A stretch of 64,000 nucleotides of DNA, from positions 186,001 through 250,000 of the forward strand of contig JACEHZ010000369.1 of the NCBI GenBank assembly GCA_017893485.1, given 5' to 3'. This DNA comes from Hemerocallis citrina. Its lineage: Eukaryota > Streptophyta > Magnoliopsida > Asparagales > Asphodelaceae. The first letter of the stretch is position 1. Each line of letters opens with the position of its first letter. The translations under genes and the position numbers were made by a program. The notes under the pieces were generated by a model. The model was not told the origin of the DNA. It searched no databases and saw nothing but the letters and a program-made list of their open reading frames with translations. Shown here piece after piece: positions 32,906-42,057 of this stretch.

Positions 32906-34617
32906 AAAGAATGGGTCTTCTCCACACCTAGGAGTGGAGCTCCTCTTCAAAAATCTCCAAAACCAAACGGAGCATCACCTCTTCCATATGCCGACCCCCT
33001 TCCTTGACAAGCTCTGACCCATCCCCTTCATCAACTCGCCGAGCTTCTCCTCACGCTCGAGCCGTCCGAACTCCGAGCTCCACTACACCGAGCTACTACG
33101 GGCAGAAGGTGAACTACCGAGTCACCGAGCCGAGTGGACGAGGTATCGACCTCCACATATGGAGAAAAATTCTGCCGATCCCATCTCACCGTTGGATTTT
33201 CTCAAAAAACGTGCTAGAACATGATGAACGGCTCAGATCGTGCCACGTCTCCACAAAACGACAAGATAACGTTTTCTCGAAATTTGAGCCTCTTGTCTCG
33301 TGATTCGCGCCACGATCGTGATCAACCGTCCAGATTGAGCCACGTAGCTCAGATCTCAAATCCGAGCTACCGAACTGCAAAGTGGCAAAAATGCACCTCA
33401 AAATTTGTGCTCGGATCTACCGAACAAGAAGCAGAGAAAAAAAAAGAAAAAGAAAAAAGAAAGAAGGGTCGGATTCGGACCCGTTAGGGTCCCAAACCCG
33501 AACCCATTTTCCCTTCTCCTCCTCCTACATTTGGCGCCAAAACCAGACAAAAGACAGCTTCTTCTCCAAAACGACCCCTTCTTCGAAACCCAACTTCTCT
33601 TCCTCACGCAACCAAGCTCCATCATGCCGAGCACGCCTCCAATGTCGAGGAGACCCCTCACGGCAGCCGAGCTCGAGCTCCGACGTCCCCTTTGTCGAGG
33701 TCCGAAGCCTCGAGCTCAACTCCTTACCTCCACTGTGTCGAGCTCCAACGATGACGAGCAGTCGAACCCATCGACAAAAACTCACCACTGTCGAGCTCCT
33801 TCTCCAAGCTCGAACCCACCTGTCGAAGCTCCACGGTGCCGAGCTCTCTGGCCGAACCCAAGCTCCGAACTCCTCTCCACGTCGAAGCTCCCTCTCCATT
33901 GCCGAGCTCCCCCACAGTCGAACGTCGAGCTCTCTTCCTCGACGAAGCTCCGAGCTCCACTCGTCGACCACCTTCGACGAGCTCCCCTCGCGACTGAGCT
34001 CCGAACTCAAGCTCCATCTCCTCCGTCGAGCTCCCGACCTCGACTCCAAAAGCCCGAGCTCCTCCCTACTCCACCTCCGGGCTCCATTGCCGAGCTCCCC
34101 CACAGTCCTTCGTTGAGCTTCCGACCTCGACTCCAAAAGCACGTGCTCCGAGCTCTCCTTCACGAGCTGCATTCGTAGCCGAGCGCCGACTCCGAAGCTC
34201 ACCTTCAACTTGCAGCTCGACCCTCAACGAGCCACCCTTCATCGAAGCTCGAACTTCGCCAACTCCTCGCCTCCTCGCCGAGCTCGCCCGTAGCCGAGCC
34301 CACCTCTTTCCACCGAGCTCCTCTCCCATACCAACGACGAGCTCCCTCTTCGTTGGATTGGCGCCGAAGAGAAGAGACGAAGGCGAAAAGAAAAGAAATG
34401 AAGAAGAAGAGAAAGAACAGCAGCAGGGCCAGAAAGAAAGAAAAGAAAGGGGGGGCCACGTGGCAGTACCATGTGGCATCATCTCACATGGTCGGCAGAT
34501 CCAAGTCTCCGCGCCGAGGTGCCGATCCGAGGAGCCGAAGCACCGACCCTGTAATTGGAGAAAAAACCCGCCGACCCATACAATCCGTCCGATCTTCTCA
34601 AAAATTGCGCTACGACA
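32906..34617. repeat. GC-rich GAGCTC-studded low-complexity region
   Basis: About twenty GAGCTC hexamers occur between 33660 and 34360, mostly as CGAGCTCC. Composition is strongly C/T/G-rich on the plus strand, unlike the AT-rich surroundings. Long overlapping open frames exist on both strands (for example 33405-34178 plus and 33525-34208 minus). They are Ser/Pro/Arg-rich, overlap one another and match no domain I know, so they are taken as composition artefacts. Confidence 0.75.
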
Positions 34618-34790
34618 TGATCGACGCACAGAAAGGCGCCACGTGTCCAGAACATGATCTGCTTTGCGATGCGCGCAAATCTGATCATGATCGACGCTCA
34701 GAAACGTGCCATGTGTCCAGAGCATGATCTGCTTTGCGATGCGCGCCATCTGATCACGATCGACGTCTAGAAACGCGCCACGTGTCCAGG
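34618..34790. repeat. approximately 70-bp tandem repeat, 2.5 copies
   Basis: GATCGACGCACAGAAAGGCG, GATCGACGCTCAGAAACGTG and GATCGACGTCTAGAAACGCG at 34619, 34689 and 34758, each followed by CCACGTGTCCAG or CCATGTGTCCAG; CATGATCTGCTTTGCGATGC lies between the units. An earlier degenerate relative is near 33215-33260. Confidence 0.88.
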
Positions 34791-35177
34791 TAATATTTAA
34801 TTAATTAATTAATTAATTTATTTGTTTTAATTATTTAAAAAATCCGAAAAAATAATTATTAATTCAGAAAAATTATTTTAGAATTCTGAAAAAAATAATT
34901 ATTTAATTAGAATAATTAATTAATATTTTTGATAATTAATTATTTAATTCGGAAAATGAATAAAAAATTCAAAAAAATGAGAAAAAATTCAGAAAAATCT
35001 GGAAAAATCACCAAAAATCTAGAAAATTCTGAGGATATTTTTGGGTATTTTACAAGCCCAGAATAACACCGTTATACCCCAAGCAAGATTCCAAACTCCC
35101 TTAAGAACACCGATAAAATCCCGTACGCCATTAGAACAACAAAACTACTCCTCGATGACTGTAAAACTCAGTCTTCA
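34791..35177. other. AT-rich spacer before the polypurine tract
   Basis: (TTAA)n at about 34796-34818, followed by TTCAGAAAAAT-type repeats. The last 130 bases are more complex and lead to the polypurine tract. No coding content. Confidence 0.6.
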
Positions 35178-35192
35178 GGAGTGGGGGGCTCG
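35178..35192 (+). other. polypurine tract of gag-only element
   Basis: AGGAGTGGGGGGCTCG abuts the 3' LTR and is the likely plus-strand primer. The Tat element has GGAGTGGGGGACTTA in the same place. Confidence 0.82.
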
Positions 35193-35811
35193 TGATATGG
35201 CTAAAAATAGGATTAAATTGGGACCGTTCACATCGGACACGAATCTTAAAGCTCAGGGGTAAAACGGTAATTTCACATACAAATGGGTCCGAAATGGGTA
35301 CTGGGTCTCCTTCTCACAGATCCAATAACCCGCGAACGGATCTACCTCAACTGGGTATGGGTCCCGACCCGATACAAACCCAGTCCGACAGGATAGAATT
35401 AGGGTCTCTGATTGAACCAAATCAACGGGCCTGATTCGCGACTATCCCCTCACTGGGAATTAAGGGATTACATTCCTAATCTGATTACGAGGATTTTACT
35501 CATTATCAGATCACAGGAATTACATTCCTAATCTGATCCCTAAGGCGGCTATAAATACCCTCCATCCACCACTATTAAGAGGTAATCAATATTTTGCCAA
35601 TTTACGCTCTCTCTTAATCATTCCTGATTACTGACTTGAGCATCGGAGGGTGCGTCGCCGGGATCAACCCCGGTGTCTCACATTTTTTGCAGGTGAACGG
35701 CGAGAGTCAACGGTCAAACTCCGGCGGAACAGGTTCAGGTTTGCTATTCAAAGTTTTTCAAGAATCCACAAATACTGTCTGTTTACCCCCACACCAGATT
35801 CAGCGGTAACA
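35193..35811 (+). repeat. 3' LTR of gag-only element
   Basis: Matches 29137-29754 with only about ten differences by eye, including one 1-bp length change (CCCCCATCC versus CCCTCCATCC). Confidence 0.95.
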
Positions 35812-36638
35812 TTGGCTATATATAGGTCAATTTCTGACTTCAGTCTTGAACGAATTCAATGTTATATAAGACTAAAAATCAACGAACCAAGTCTTAAAGA
35901 AAGTATATGCTTTTTAAACTTGTTCTTTTTCTTCTCAAAAGCAAAAGACTTGAATCAAAAGTTTAGTAACCTTTTCCAATTGAAATCTATACTCTTTTTA
36001 TAGAGTTAGATTCTCTTGGACGTTGAGAAATAGTATCCCAACTACCATACAACGGTAGTAAAAGTTTAAATTTGAAAAATAAGTTTTAAATTCAGAAAAC
36101 TGTCAAAAACTGCTTGAATAGTCGACTGGGTTGCCATATGAGTCGACTGGTCAGAGCTTGAGTGAGTTCAGTCAGTTTAGTACTCTTACAGTCGACTGCT
36201 TCTAAGAGTAAGTCGACTGGTACTCAATCAACTGAACTTATACAAGCTTTGTTTTGATATTTTGATTTTGTAAAACATTTTCTTTATGTAGGGAATGTGT
36301 GAGTGTGTGTGTGACAAGGCTTTTACAAGAGTAAGACTCACAAATAATATAAACAATATTATAAGACATTTGTTCAATGTAGCTAATCACTTGAAGCACT
36401 TGAAAGTCTTGAATTGAAAGATCTTGAAAGTCTTGAACTTGAACTTGAGTCTTTATGACTTGATCTTGCTTTTGTGGCTTGAGCAAATACTTTTGAAAGC
36501 TTCATCACATTATATTGACTTTGAATGCTTCATCATGGTATTGATCTTCAACACTTTTGATACACACTACAAAAAATATGTAATATAAAACAATTGTGTA
36601 TTGTTTTGTAGTCATCAAAATCAAGAATCTACAAATAT

Positions 36639-37219
36639 CTGTTACCAAAATCCTTCAATTTTTTGAGAAAAGCAAGTGAGGCAAGACCTACAAGGCATGC
36701 AACTTTAATGCTCTTACTTTGCACAAATTTGTCCCTTAACCAAATAATATAGTGTCTCTATTCAAATTCAGCCCGAAATTTTTAGGTACTGGATCATTCT
36801 AAATGCATCTCGCTGTAAGCTGCTAAGTACGTCAAGTATGGATCCAAGAGATATCTATATAATGTTTAGTACAACAAGATAAAATCTAGTATGGACTCCA
36901 GTATGACTAGGGAATTCTATGAACCATGGTTTCGAGGACTCTTTTCCTTTTCCGGTACAGGTGACTTATACGACTAATACCACCGAATAATAAATTGCAC
37001 TGTGCGGAACAACACCTGTTGCAAAAAGTGGTTGCAAGTCAATACCAACTTGCCAACTGTTTTTGAGAAAAAATAGCGAGGCAAGACCTCCAAATTCTTG
37101 CAACTTGATGGCTCTTACTATGCACACATTTAATGAGCGCAAGAGGGTGGGGTGACGTTGGCCTTTTGAGAAATTCACAGCCCTTATCATTTGCAAAAAA
37201 TCCAAAATTTAGCAATCGG
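36639..37219. repeat. diverged tandem duplication, right unit
   Basis: Right part of the unit whose left copy lies at 18320-18829. TTTTTTGAGAAAAGCAAGTGAGGCAAGACCTACAAG at 36658 (quoted in pieces: GAGAAAAGCAAGTGAGGCAA, GACCTACAAG) recurs as GAGAAAAAATAGCGAGGCAA, GACCTCCAAA at 37060. This shows a period of about 400 bases. No coding content recognised. Confidence 0.75.
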
Positions 37220-37224
37220 GTTGA

Positions 37225-37762
37225 AAAAACTTCTCACTATCATTTGCTAAAAACTCAAAATTTAGAATAGAAATTAACAGTAGACATCTAAAGATAGTAA
37301 TCCGCTTTAGCAATTGCTATATATAGAATATGGAGGATGATGGTCCGTCCGTTTTTTTTTTTTTTTTAATAATATGGTGTCTGCCAACTTCTTCAGAAAT
37401 TCTGAAAATTATGAAAATGCCTTTGCAATTTTTTTAGAAAAAATCTCGGACGGAAGATGAACTTTCGTCCGACAACTTCTTCACACTTTTTTTTTCTTCC
37501 AATATTACTAAAATGCCATTGAAAAATTACGAAATTGCAATTTTCATAAAAAAAAAATCAAACAGAGGATGATCCTCCATCGCACCTATATTTAGTATTA
37601 AGAAAAGAAACAATTGGGTCAGACGGAGGAAGATCTTCCGTCTTAATTTTTTATTCTTTTTATTTGTACAAATTTAGCACCAATGATAGTAGCGCTTGCC
37701 GTTCATTTCTAAATACTAAATGCTAAATATGCATATTTTAGAAGAAACGATAGTGGATGCTC
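37225..37762. mobile_element. hairpin MITE relative, left end unclear
   Basis: The right end GAGCATCCACTATCGTTTCT (minus strand), followed by TTA at 37763-37765, resembles the Tourist-type MITE at 62007-62691, including the inner words TATGCATATTTAGCA. Inside are palindromes: GGACGGAAG...CTTTCGTCC at about 37448, GAGGATGATCCTC at 37564 and GACGGAGGAAGATCTTCCGTC at 37624. The left end around 37225 (CTCACTATCATTTGCTAAAA) is degenerate and no paired TTA was confirmed. Confidence 0.6.
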
Positions 37763-37765
37763 TTA

Positions 37766-38049
37766 GGAACTTGATAATGTCAGGAAATTATCGCCTTACC
37801 ACCAAGCAAATAGAAGATCACACAAAACACACAAAACACACAGTATTTATCCCGGTTCGGGCAAGCCCTAATCTGAGGAAGAAGAAACCGAGATATTATT
37901 CAACTAGAGAAAATACAAGAATTTTACAATTCTCACTACGACTATCTCCTCACCAGAAAATACTTATTGTTTACAATTGGAAAACCTCTCAAACTATTTT
38001 TAATGAAGTACTTTTTTTCTTGGCTCTCAATGAAAGCCAATTATAATAA
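37766..38049. other. possible LTR remnant
   Basis: ACACAAAACACACAGTATTT then ATCCCGGTTCGGGCAAGCCC, followed by AGAGAAAATACAAGAATTTT. This style of sequence (a GGTTCGG word followed by A-rich tracts) also occurs in the copia LTRs at 19130, but no border was found. Confidence 0.3.
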
Positions 38050-38832
38050 CTAGTAATATGCATGTGCGATACGTTTTAATCAATTTTTTAGAGTAAATAA
38101 TAATACGTAATCTGGCATCGAACCTGAGACATCCCTTTACTCATACATACTATTTACCAATTACCCCTAGTGGGGCAAACTTTTTTTTAATATGAGTGAC
38201 ACTTTGTAAATCATTACGTCGTAAATTAATTTGTTTGAGAGTGGTAACTAATAACAGTTGAGTAAATGAATGATTAATTTAACTCCCACTTAAAAATGAA
38301 TGGTTGAGATTAGATGGTTGATTGTTAGATACTCCCTCCGTTTCACTTTAAGTGATATTCAGGAGTTTTGCATACAGATTAAGGAAGGGTGAGATAAATA
38401 TTTGTTTCCCTCCACACCCTTATTAATAAGTCTCCATGATTTAATTACTAATTCTTTTTCCAATACAGATTCTAATTTCAAGAAATTGTAATTAATGTTT
38501 TCTCAATACAAATTCTGTTTTCAAGAGAAAATAGAATTACTAATTCTTCCTCTAATACAGTTGACATTAAATTTTTGGAGAAAATAAATCCTGGAAAGTT
38601 GAAACTACAGTTTTTTAAGAATATTTAATAGGATTAAGATGAGTAATTAAGACAAAATTTCAACAGAAATAAAGGTTTTCTTGGAAAAAAAGAAAAAAAT
38701 TTGGATAATATCACTTAAAGTGAAACAAGAAAAAAACGCTAAATATCACTTAAAGTGAAACGGAGGGAGTAGTTGATTGTATACAAATGACAACCCCAAC
38801 TTTTCCATTATAGTATTATAGATATATAGAGA
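38050..38832 (-). mobile_element. non-autonomous Helitron, copy 1
   Basis: On the minus strand it starts A|TCTCTATATATCTATAATAC and ends CTAG|T, the classical Helitron borders, with the A and T of the target on each side (38833 and 38049). A short inverted repeat (GCACATGCAT-like) lies just before the CTAG end. The homologous copy 2 at 50912-51240 has the same borders. No coding capacity. It contains the Stowaway MITE at 38332-38769; without it the length is about 345 bp. Confidence 0.82.
38332..38769. mobile_element. Stowaway-type MITE
   Basis: Inverted ends CTCCCTCCGTTTCACTTTAA and the reverse complement of CTCCCTCCGTTTCACTTTAA, flanked by TA at 38330-38331 and 38770-38771. This is the Tc1/mariner signature. 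It interrupts the Helitron; the Helitron copy at 50912 lacks it. An extra internal copy of the arm sequence CACTTAAAGTGAAAC at about 38712 suggests a partial end duplication. Confidence 0.93.
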
Positions 38833-39302
38833 TATAAAGAAAGCCTAGTTTGATATCTCGATACAAAAGTCATCCTATATTTTCTGAAGAAGAAGTAACA
38901 CGATATGAGCCATAGGATCTAACTTGGAGAAGAAGTTGGGCGTCAAACAAACGAATTCTCAAGACCCACACCAGAACACAAACAGCCGCGACTCGATCGA
39001 CTGCTTGAAGTGCAGTCGATTGTATTGGACTCCAGCCAAAATCGAAGGGGTGTCGGTCAACTGTCCACTCGACCGCCATGCTGCTGTTATTTCTCATCTT
39101 TTATCTAATTGTCGCTTCGACCTCCTTCACTTAATTTTCTTCTTATTGAACTTAATATACATAAGATAAACCCAACATTAGCAACTTGAAAACATTCAAA
39201 TTCATAACCATGTAGAATTTCATTATGTAATTGATTAGGATAATATTATTTATGACTGCAATTAATGTCCTTACAATCTCAATGTCCAATGGTTCTCTGC
39301 AT
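38833..39302. other. 3' flank of the Sec14-like gene, nothing recognised
   Basis: No conserved coding sequence. A minus-strand open frame at 38870-39097 has no known motif. The words TCGATCGACTGCTTG and GCAGTCGATTG resemble the copia palindrome but no LTR is present. Confidence 0.4.
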
Positions 39303-39464
39303 TTACATTAATCTCACATCTCTATCTAACAATGGACAGGACCAGTTTTGTTCTGTGGCTTCAGTGGGAACAAGTGGCAACTTTCCACCATAAATTTCTG
39401 GGAGTTGGCTCTCATTTCCAACAATTAATGTTGCTTTCAGATTTTTGCCCTCAACGAACACAAA
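39303..39464 (-). pseudogene. Sec14/CRAL-TRIO-like gene, last exon
   Basis: The minus strand shows an intron acceptor (TTTTTTATTCCAG) followed by a 53-codon open exon. It begins FVFVEGKNLKATLIVG and continues NESQLPEIYGGKLPLVP before a stop at 39303-39305. The block 'VFVE..L..TL......QLPEIYGGKLPLVP' is the C-terminal end of the CRAL-TRIO domain in plant Sec14-like phosphatidylinositol-transfer-type proteins. Reading phase 0 matches the preceding exon's ...HVNTKM. The exon itself is intact. The gene is broken upstream (41272-41340 and 50672-50701). Family assignment is from recalled motifs. Confidence 0.78.
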
Positions 39465-40029
39465 CTGGAATAAAAAAGAGGAAAGAAATCAATATATAAA
39501 CAAACATTTACGGCTCCGCATGGTTCGTTGTTTTGAAGATTCATTTTAAAAATAGTTTTTAAAAAAAATTTATTACGTATTTTTTTGTGATTTTCAAAAT
39601 ATAGTATTATTTGATAAACTTTTTTCATAAAATATTTTTTTAAAAAATTAAAGTGTAAAAAACTTTTGGTAAACTATATACAGTATTGCATACAGTATGT
39701 ATGTATATATATAATCTGCATTTATATATATATGTATATACATAAATACTCTATATTGTATACTATTATATATAATGTATGTATGGGTTTGACTGTATGT
39801 ATATACAGTATATATACTCTGATACATACATACTGTATACAAATACATACATACATATTGATACATACAAACTGATATATAATAATATAAAATAATTTAT
39901 TATAATAAACACATTTAATAATATACATATATATAATAATTTATTATTATAATATATATGTAATAATAATATATTATAATTATATATATAACAATTTATT
40001 ATAATAATAATATATTATAATAATAGTAA

Positions 40030-40072
<43 letters not shown>

Positions 40073-40158
40073 TATTATTATTATTATTATTATGTAATAA
40101 TAAATATAATAATTATATATATAATAGTATATAACATATTATATAATAATTATATATA
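39465..40158. repeat. Sec14-like intron, right part of which is microsatellite
   Basis: After the acceptor at 39465-39466 the intron becomes very AT-rich. TATGTATATA/ATACATACATA repeats occupy about 39680-39880 and (AAT)n about 40028-40092. Tyr/Ile/Val-rich open frames here are translations of the repeats. Confidence 0.7.
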
Positions 40159-40741
40159 TCTATATAATAAATTACAAAGAAAGCTATCAAGTGGCTCTCA
40201 TTCAATCTCCCCTAAAATCAATAGTTTAGATTGATTCTCACAAAACATATTTTTCCGTCCAAAATTTCAAACCCCAAAATTAAATTTTGCCCTCCCAAAA
40301 CTAAAAAACTCATTACTTTATTACTATCTCTCTCTTCTCTCTTCACTTTTTTCATATTTCTCTCTTTCTCTCTCTCCCTCTCTCCCATTCTTTCTTTATT
40401 TACTTAGAAATTTAAATTTTAAGATTTCAGGTTTGTAAAATTTTCAGAATTTTTAAATTTTTTTCATTACACATGTTATATTGAAAATAGAAAATATCTC
40501 TTCAACAGTTAAATTTCATCATTTCGCACACTTAAAGTTCTAAGAAGTTAGATTTTACATCCTCATTTATAATTATTTTTTAACATATACTAATAGAAAT
40601 ATGGACTTTTATTTACAACTAATTATTATCATACTATTCAAACATGAACTACATAATTGTTGTTTTACTGTTTACAGGGCTTTTCGTGTGTTGTATCATT
40701 CCGAAGACGTGCCGTAGGCACGTGCCCACGGAAAAATCTAG
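40159..40741 (+). mobile_element. non-autonomous Helitron, second family, copy 1
   Basis: The 5' end reads A|TCTATATAATAAATTACAAA. The 3' end has a strong hairpin, GTGCCGTAGGCACGTGCCCAC, then six to eight bases and CTAG. These are Helitron hallmarks. The interior (CT-rich TCTCTCTTCTCTCTTCACTT, later TTTTCGTGTGTTGTATCATT) matches the copy at about 57120-57648. It sits between two (AAT)n tracts. No helicase or Rep gene. Confidence 0.78.
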
Positions 40742-40769
40742 CATAATAATAATAATAATAATAATAATC

Positions 40770-40838
<69 letters not shown>
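40742..40838. repeat. (AAT)n microsatellite
   Basis: About 30 AAT units, interrupted once by ATCATAAT, directly after the Helitron end. (TACA)/(TATACA) repeats continue to about 40975. Confidence 0.95.
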
Positions 40839-40841
<3 letters not shown>

Positions 40842-40930
40842 TATACATACCATTATATATACATACATGTACATACATACTGTATACATATTATATACAT
40901 ACATACTGTATACGTACATAATGTATACAT

Positions 40931-40967
<37 letters not shown>

Positions 40968-40975
40968 AATACAGC

Positions 40976-41271
40976 ATGTTGATTGGAAAATTAAAAAATT
41001 TATCTCAGAAAATAGGTCTTTTTGTTTCCAAAAAAATTCATTTTAAACATAGGTTTTGAGTGTAAAATTTTTAAATGAGTTTTCGAAAAATTTGTATAAA
41101 AACAAAAGTACCCTATGTTTTGATTTTAAAAACTGAAAACTGTTTTTAAAACCCGATCCAAACACACCCTTAGATTTTCTCTGAATATCTAGTAACTAAC
41201 AATTATTTAAATTGGAAATAGATGAGACATTTCAAAGAAATTAAGCAGAGAGAAAATGAAGGGGAGAGTAC
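40976..41271 (-). other. Sec14-like intron, left of donor site
   Basis: AT-rich noncoding sequence. A GT donor is seen at 41270-41271 on the minus strand (AAGATG|GTACTC), so 39465-41271 would be one intron. Confidence 0.55.
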
Positions 41272-41340
41272 CATCTTTGTGTTCACGTGGATGAAGGGCA
41301 GCTTTCATGAAAAGATAGGGTACATGGATCATAAACACCT
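41272..41340 (-). pseudogene. Sec14/CRAL-TRIO-like penultimate exon, downstream piece
   Basis: Continues the exon begun at 50701-50672. KVFMIHVPYLFMKA corresponds to the 'Y/LFIVHVPYIFMTAWK' block of CRAL-TRIO proteins, and PFIHVNTKM to '.PFID.NTK..'. Between them a few codons (the W-K... part) are missing and the frame shifts by one, so the gene was already, or later became, a pseudogene. The exon ends at a proper GT donor. The 5 bases CACCT next to the gypsy LTR are the target duplication. Confidence 0.78.
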
Positions 41341-41848
41341 TGATGCGGTTTGTTTTTGGGAAGTGTGGATGCACCAGGTGTGAGTTCTATTTTTTTATTT
41401 AGTGGAAGGACACGGTACCGGATGGTACGCCCGAACCTCGATAGGAGGGGCACGATCGAGAGTAGAGGCGGAGGTCGGATGCTTGGCTCGGTAGTGGAGG
41501 CTCGGCTCGGATCTGGGAGTCTCATGTATCTGCACTCGGCCTAGGAACACTGGAGTTGGTCCCGGTGGCAGGCCCTCCAACGGTCTAGTTAGTCACTGTA
41601 GTAGAGCAACAACAGCTAGGGTTTGAGAGGGAAAAGATTGATTACCTTTGAAGGTGGGAGAGGGCCTGGTATTTATAGGCATGCTAAACGGGTCTGGATC
41701 CGTTTGGACCGGGTCTAGACCCGTATGCCCGTAGGCCTGGTGTAGTAGAAGCCCATGGGGTTTAAGGCAGATTTGATGATCAGGGGTGAGTGCTTTTTGA
41801 GGAGATCGGGTGGTCCAGGATGTGCCAGACCATTTTCCCCCCATGTCA
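41341..41848 (-). repeat. 3' LTR of Tat element
   Basis: Minus-strand start TGACATGGGGGGAAAATGG, end CAAACCGCATCA. A TATAAATA box lies at 41670-41677 (minus). Homologous to 50150-50671, with several substitutions and a 14-bp difference (GGAAGCTCGGGTCCGG-type insert in the right copy). Confidence 0.94.
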
Positions 41849-41868
41849 TAAGTCCCCCACTCCTATAG
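41849..41868 (-). other. polypurine tract of Tat element
   Basis: GGAGTGGGGGACTTA on the minus strand directly before the 3' LTR. Confidence 0.8.
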
Positions 41869-42057
41869 GGGTGTGCGAGCTAATCGTGGAGGAGTAGTGT
41901 TGGTCGAGGAGGAAGAGCGGAGAAAGTTTTCTGGAGGCCTTCGGGATCGTCGCCAAGGCTGAGTACGGCTCAGAGGCCGGAGGCTGGTCGTGGGTCTTCT
42001 GACAAGGCGTCAGGGTACGTGTCGGGCTAGACGTGGCCTCAGAATATCGAGGCGGAG
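41869..42057 (-). other. unique 3' UTR segment of Tat element
   Basis: GC-rich and not part of the array. Single GAGGCGGAG and CGGAGGCTGG words; no coding content. Confidence 0.5.

Larger units (their letters stand above)
29137..35811 (+). mobile_element. gag-only LTR retrotransposon (TR-GAG-like, Tat-derived)
   Basis: LTRs of 618 and 619 bp (29137-29754, 35193-35811) are nearly identical. The 5-bp duplication TTGGC flanks it (29132-29136, 35812-35816). A primer site and a polypurine tract (35178-35192) are in place. The internal region encodes gag only; no protease, reverse transcriptase, RNase H or integrase is visible on either strand. The remaining 3.5 kb consists of tandem repeats and GC-rich low-complexity sequence. 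The gag resembles that of the Tat element at 41341-50671 and the primer sites are alike, so Tat enzymes probably mobilised it. The similar LTRs suggest it is the youngest insertion here. Confidence 0.92.
18830..36633 (-). mobile_element. SIRE-like Ty1/copia element B, full length with nested insertions
   Basis: A full-length element on the minus strand. The 5' LTR is at 28528-36633 (interrupted), then come the primer-binding site, gag, protease, integrase, reverse transcriptase, RNase H, an additional ORF, the polypurine tract and the 3' LTR at 18830-20253. The 5-bp duplication AATAT flanks it at 18825-18829 and 36634-36638. Without the TRIM (22323-23540) and the gag-only element (29137-35811) it is about 9.9 kb, as expected for SIRE/Maximus elements. 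Many stops and frameshifts make it defective. Confidence 0.95.
28528..36633 (-). repeat. 5' LTR of copia element B, interrupted
   Basis: LTR sequence runs 28528-29136 and resumes at 35812-36633. The gap is the gag-only retrotransposon at 29137-35811 with its TTGGC duplication. The two LTR pieces together match the uninterrupted 3' LTR (18830-20253). Palindromic GTCGAC words occur at 28620-28730 and 36120-36220. Confidence 0.94.

Noticed and set aside
33382..34749. Several 230-260 codon frames on both strands
   Set aside because: They overlap each other on opposite strands, are low-complexity and follow from GC-rich, stop-poor repeats.
38870..39097. 75-codon minus-strand frame next to the Sec14-like exon
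   Set aside because: No motif and downstream of the gene's stop codon.
40644..40982. Poly-Ile and poly-Tyr open frames
   Set aside because: Translations of the (AAT)n and (TACA)n microsatellites.
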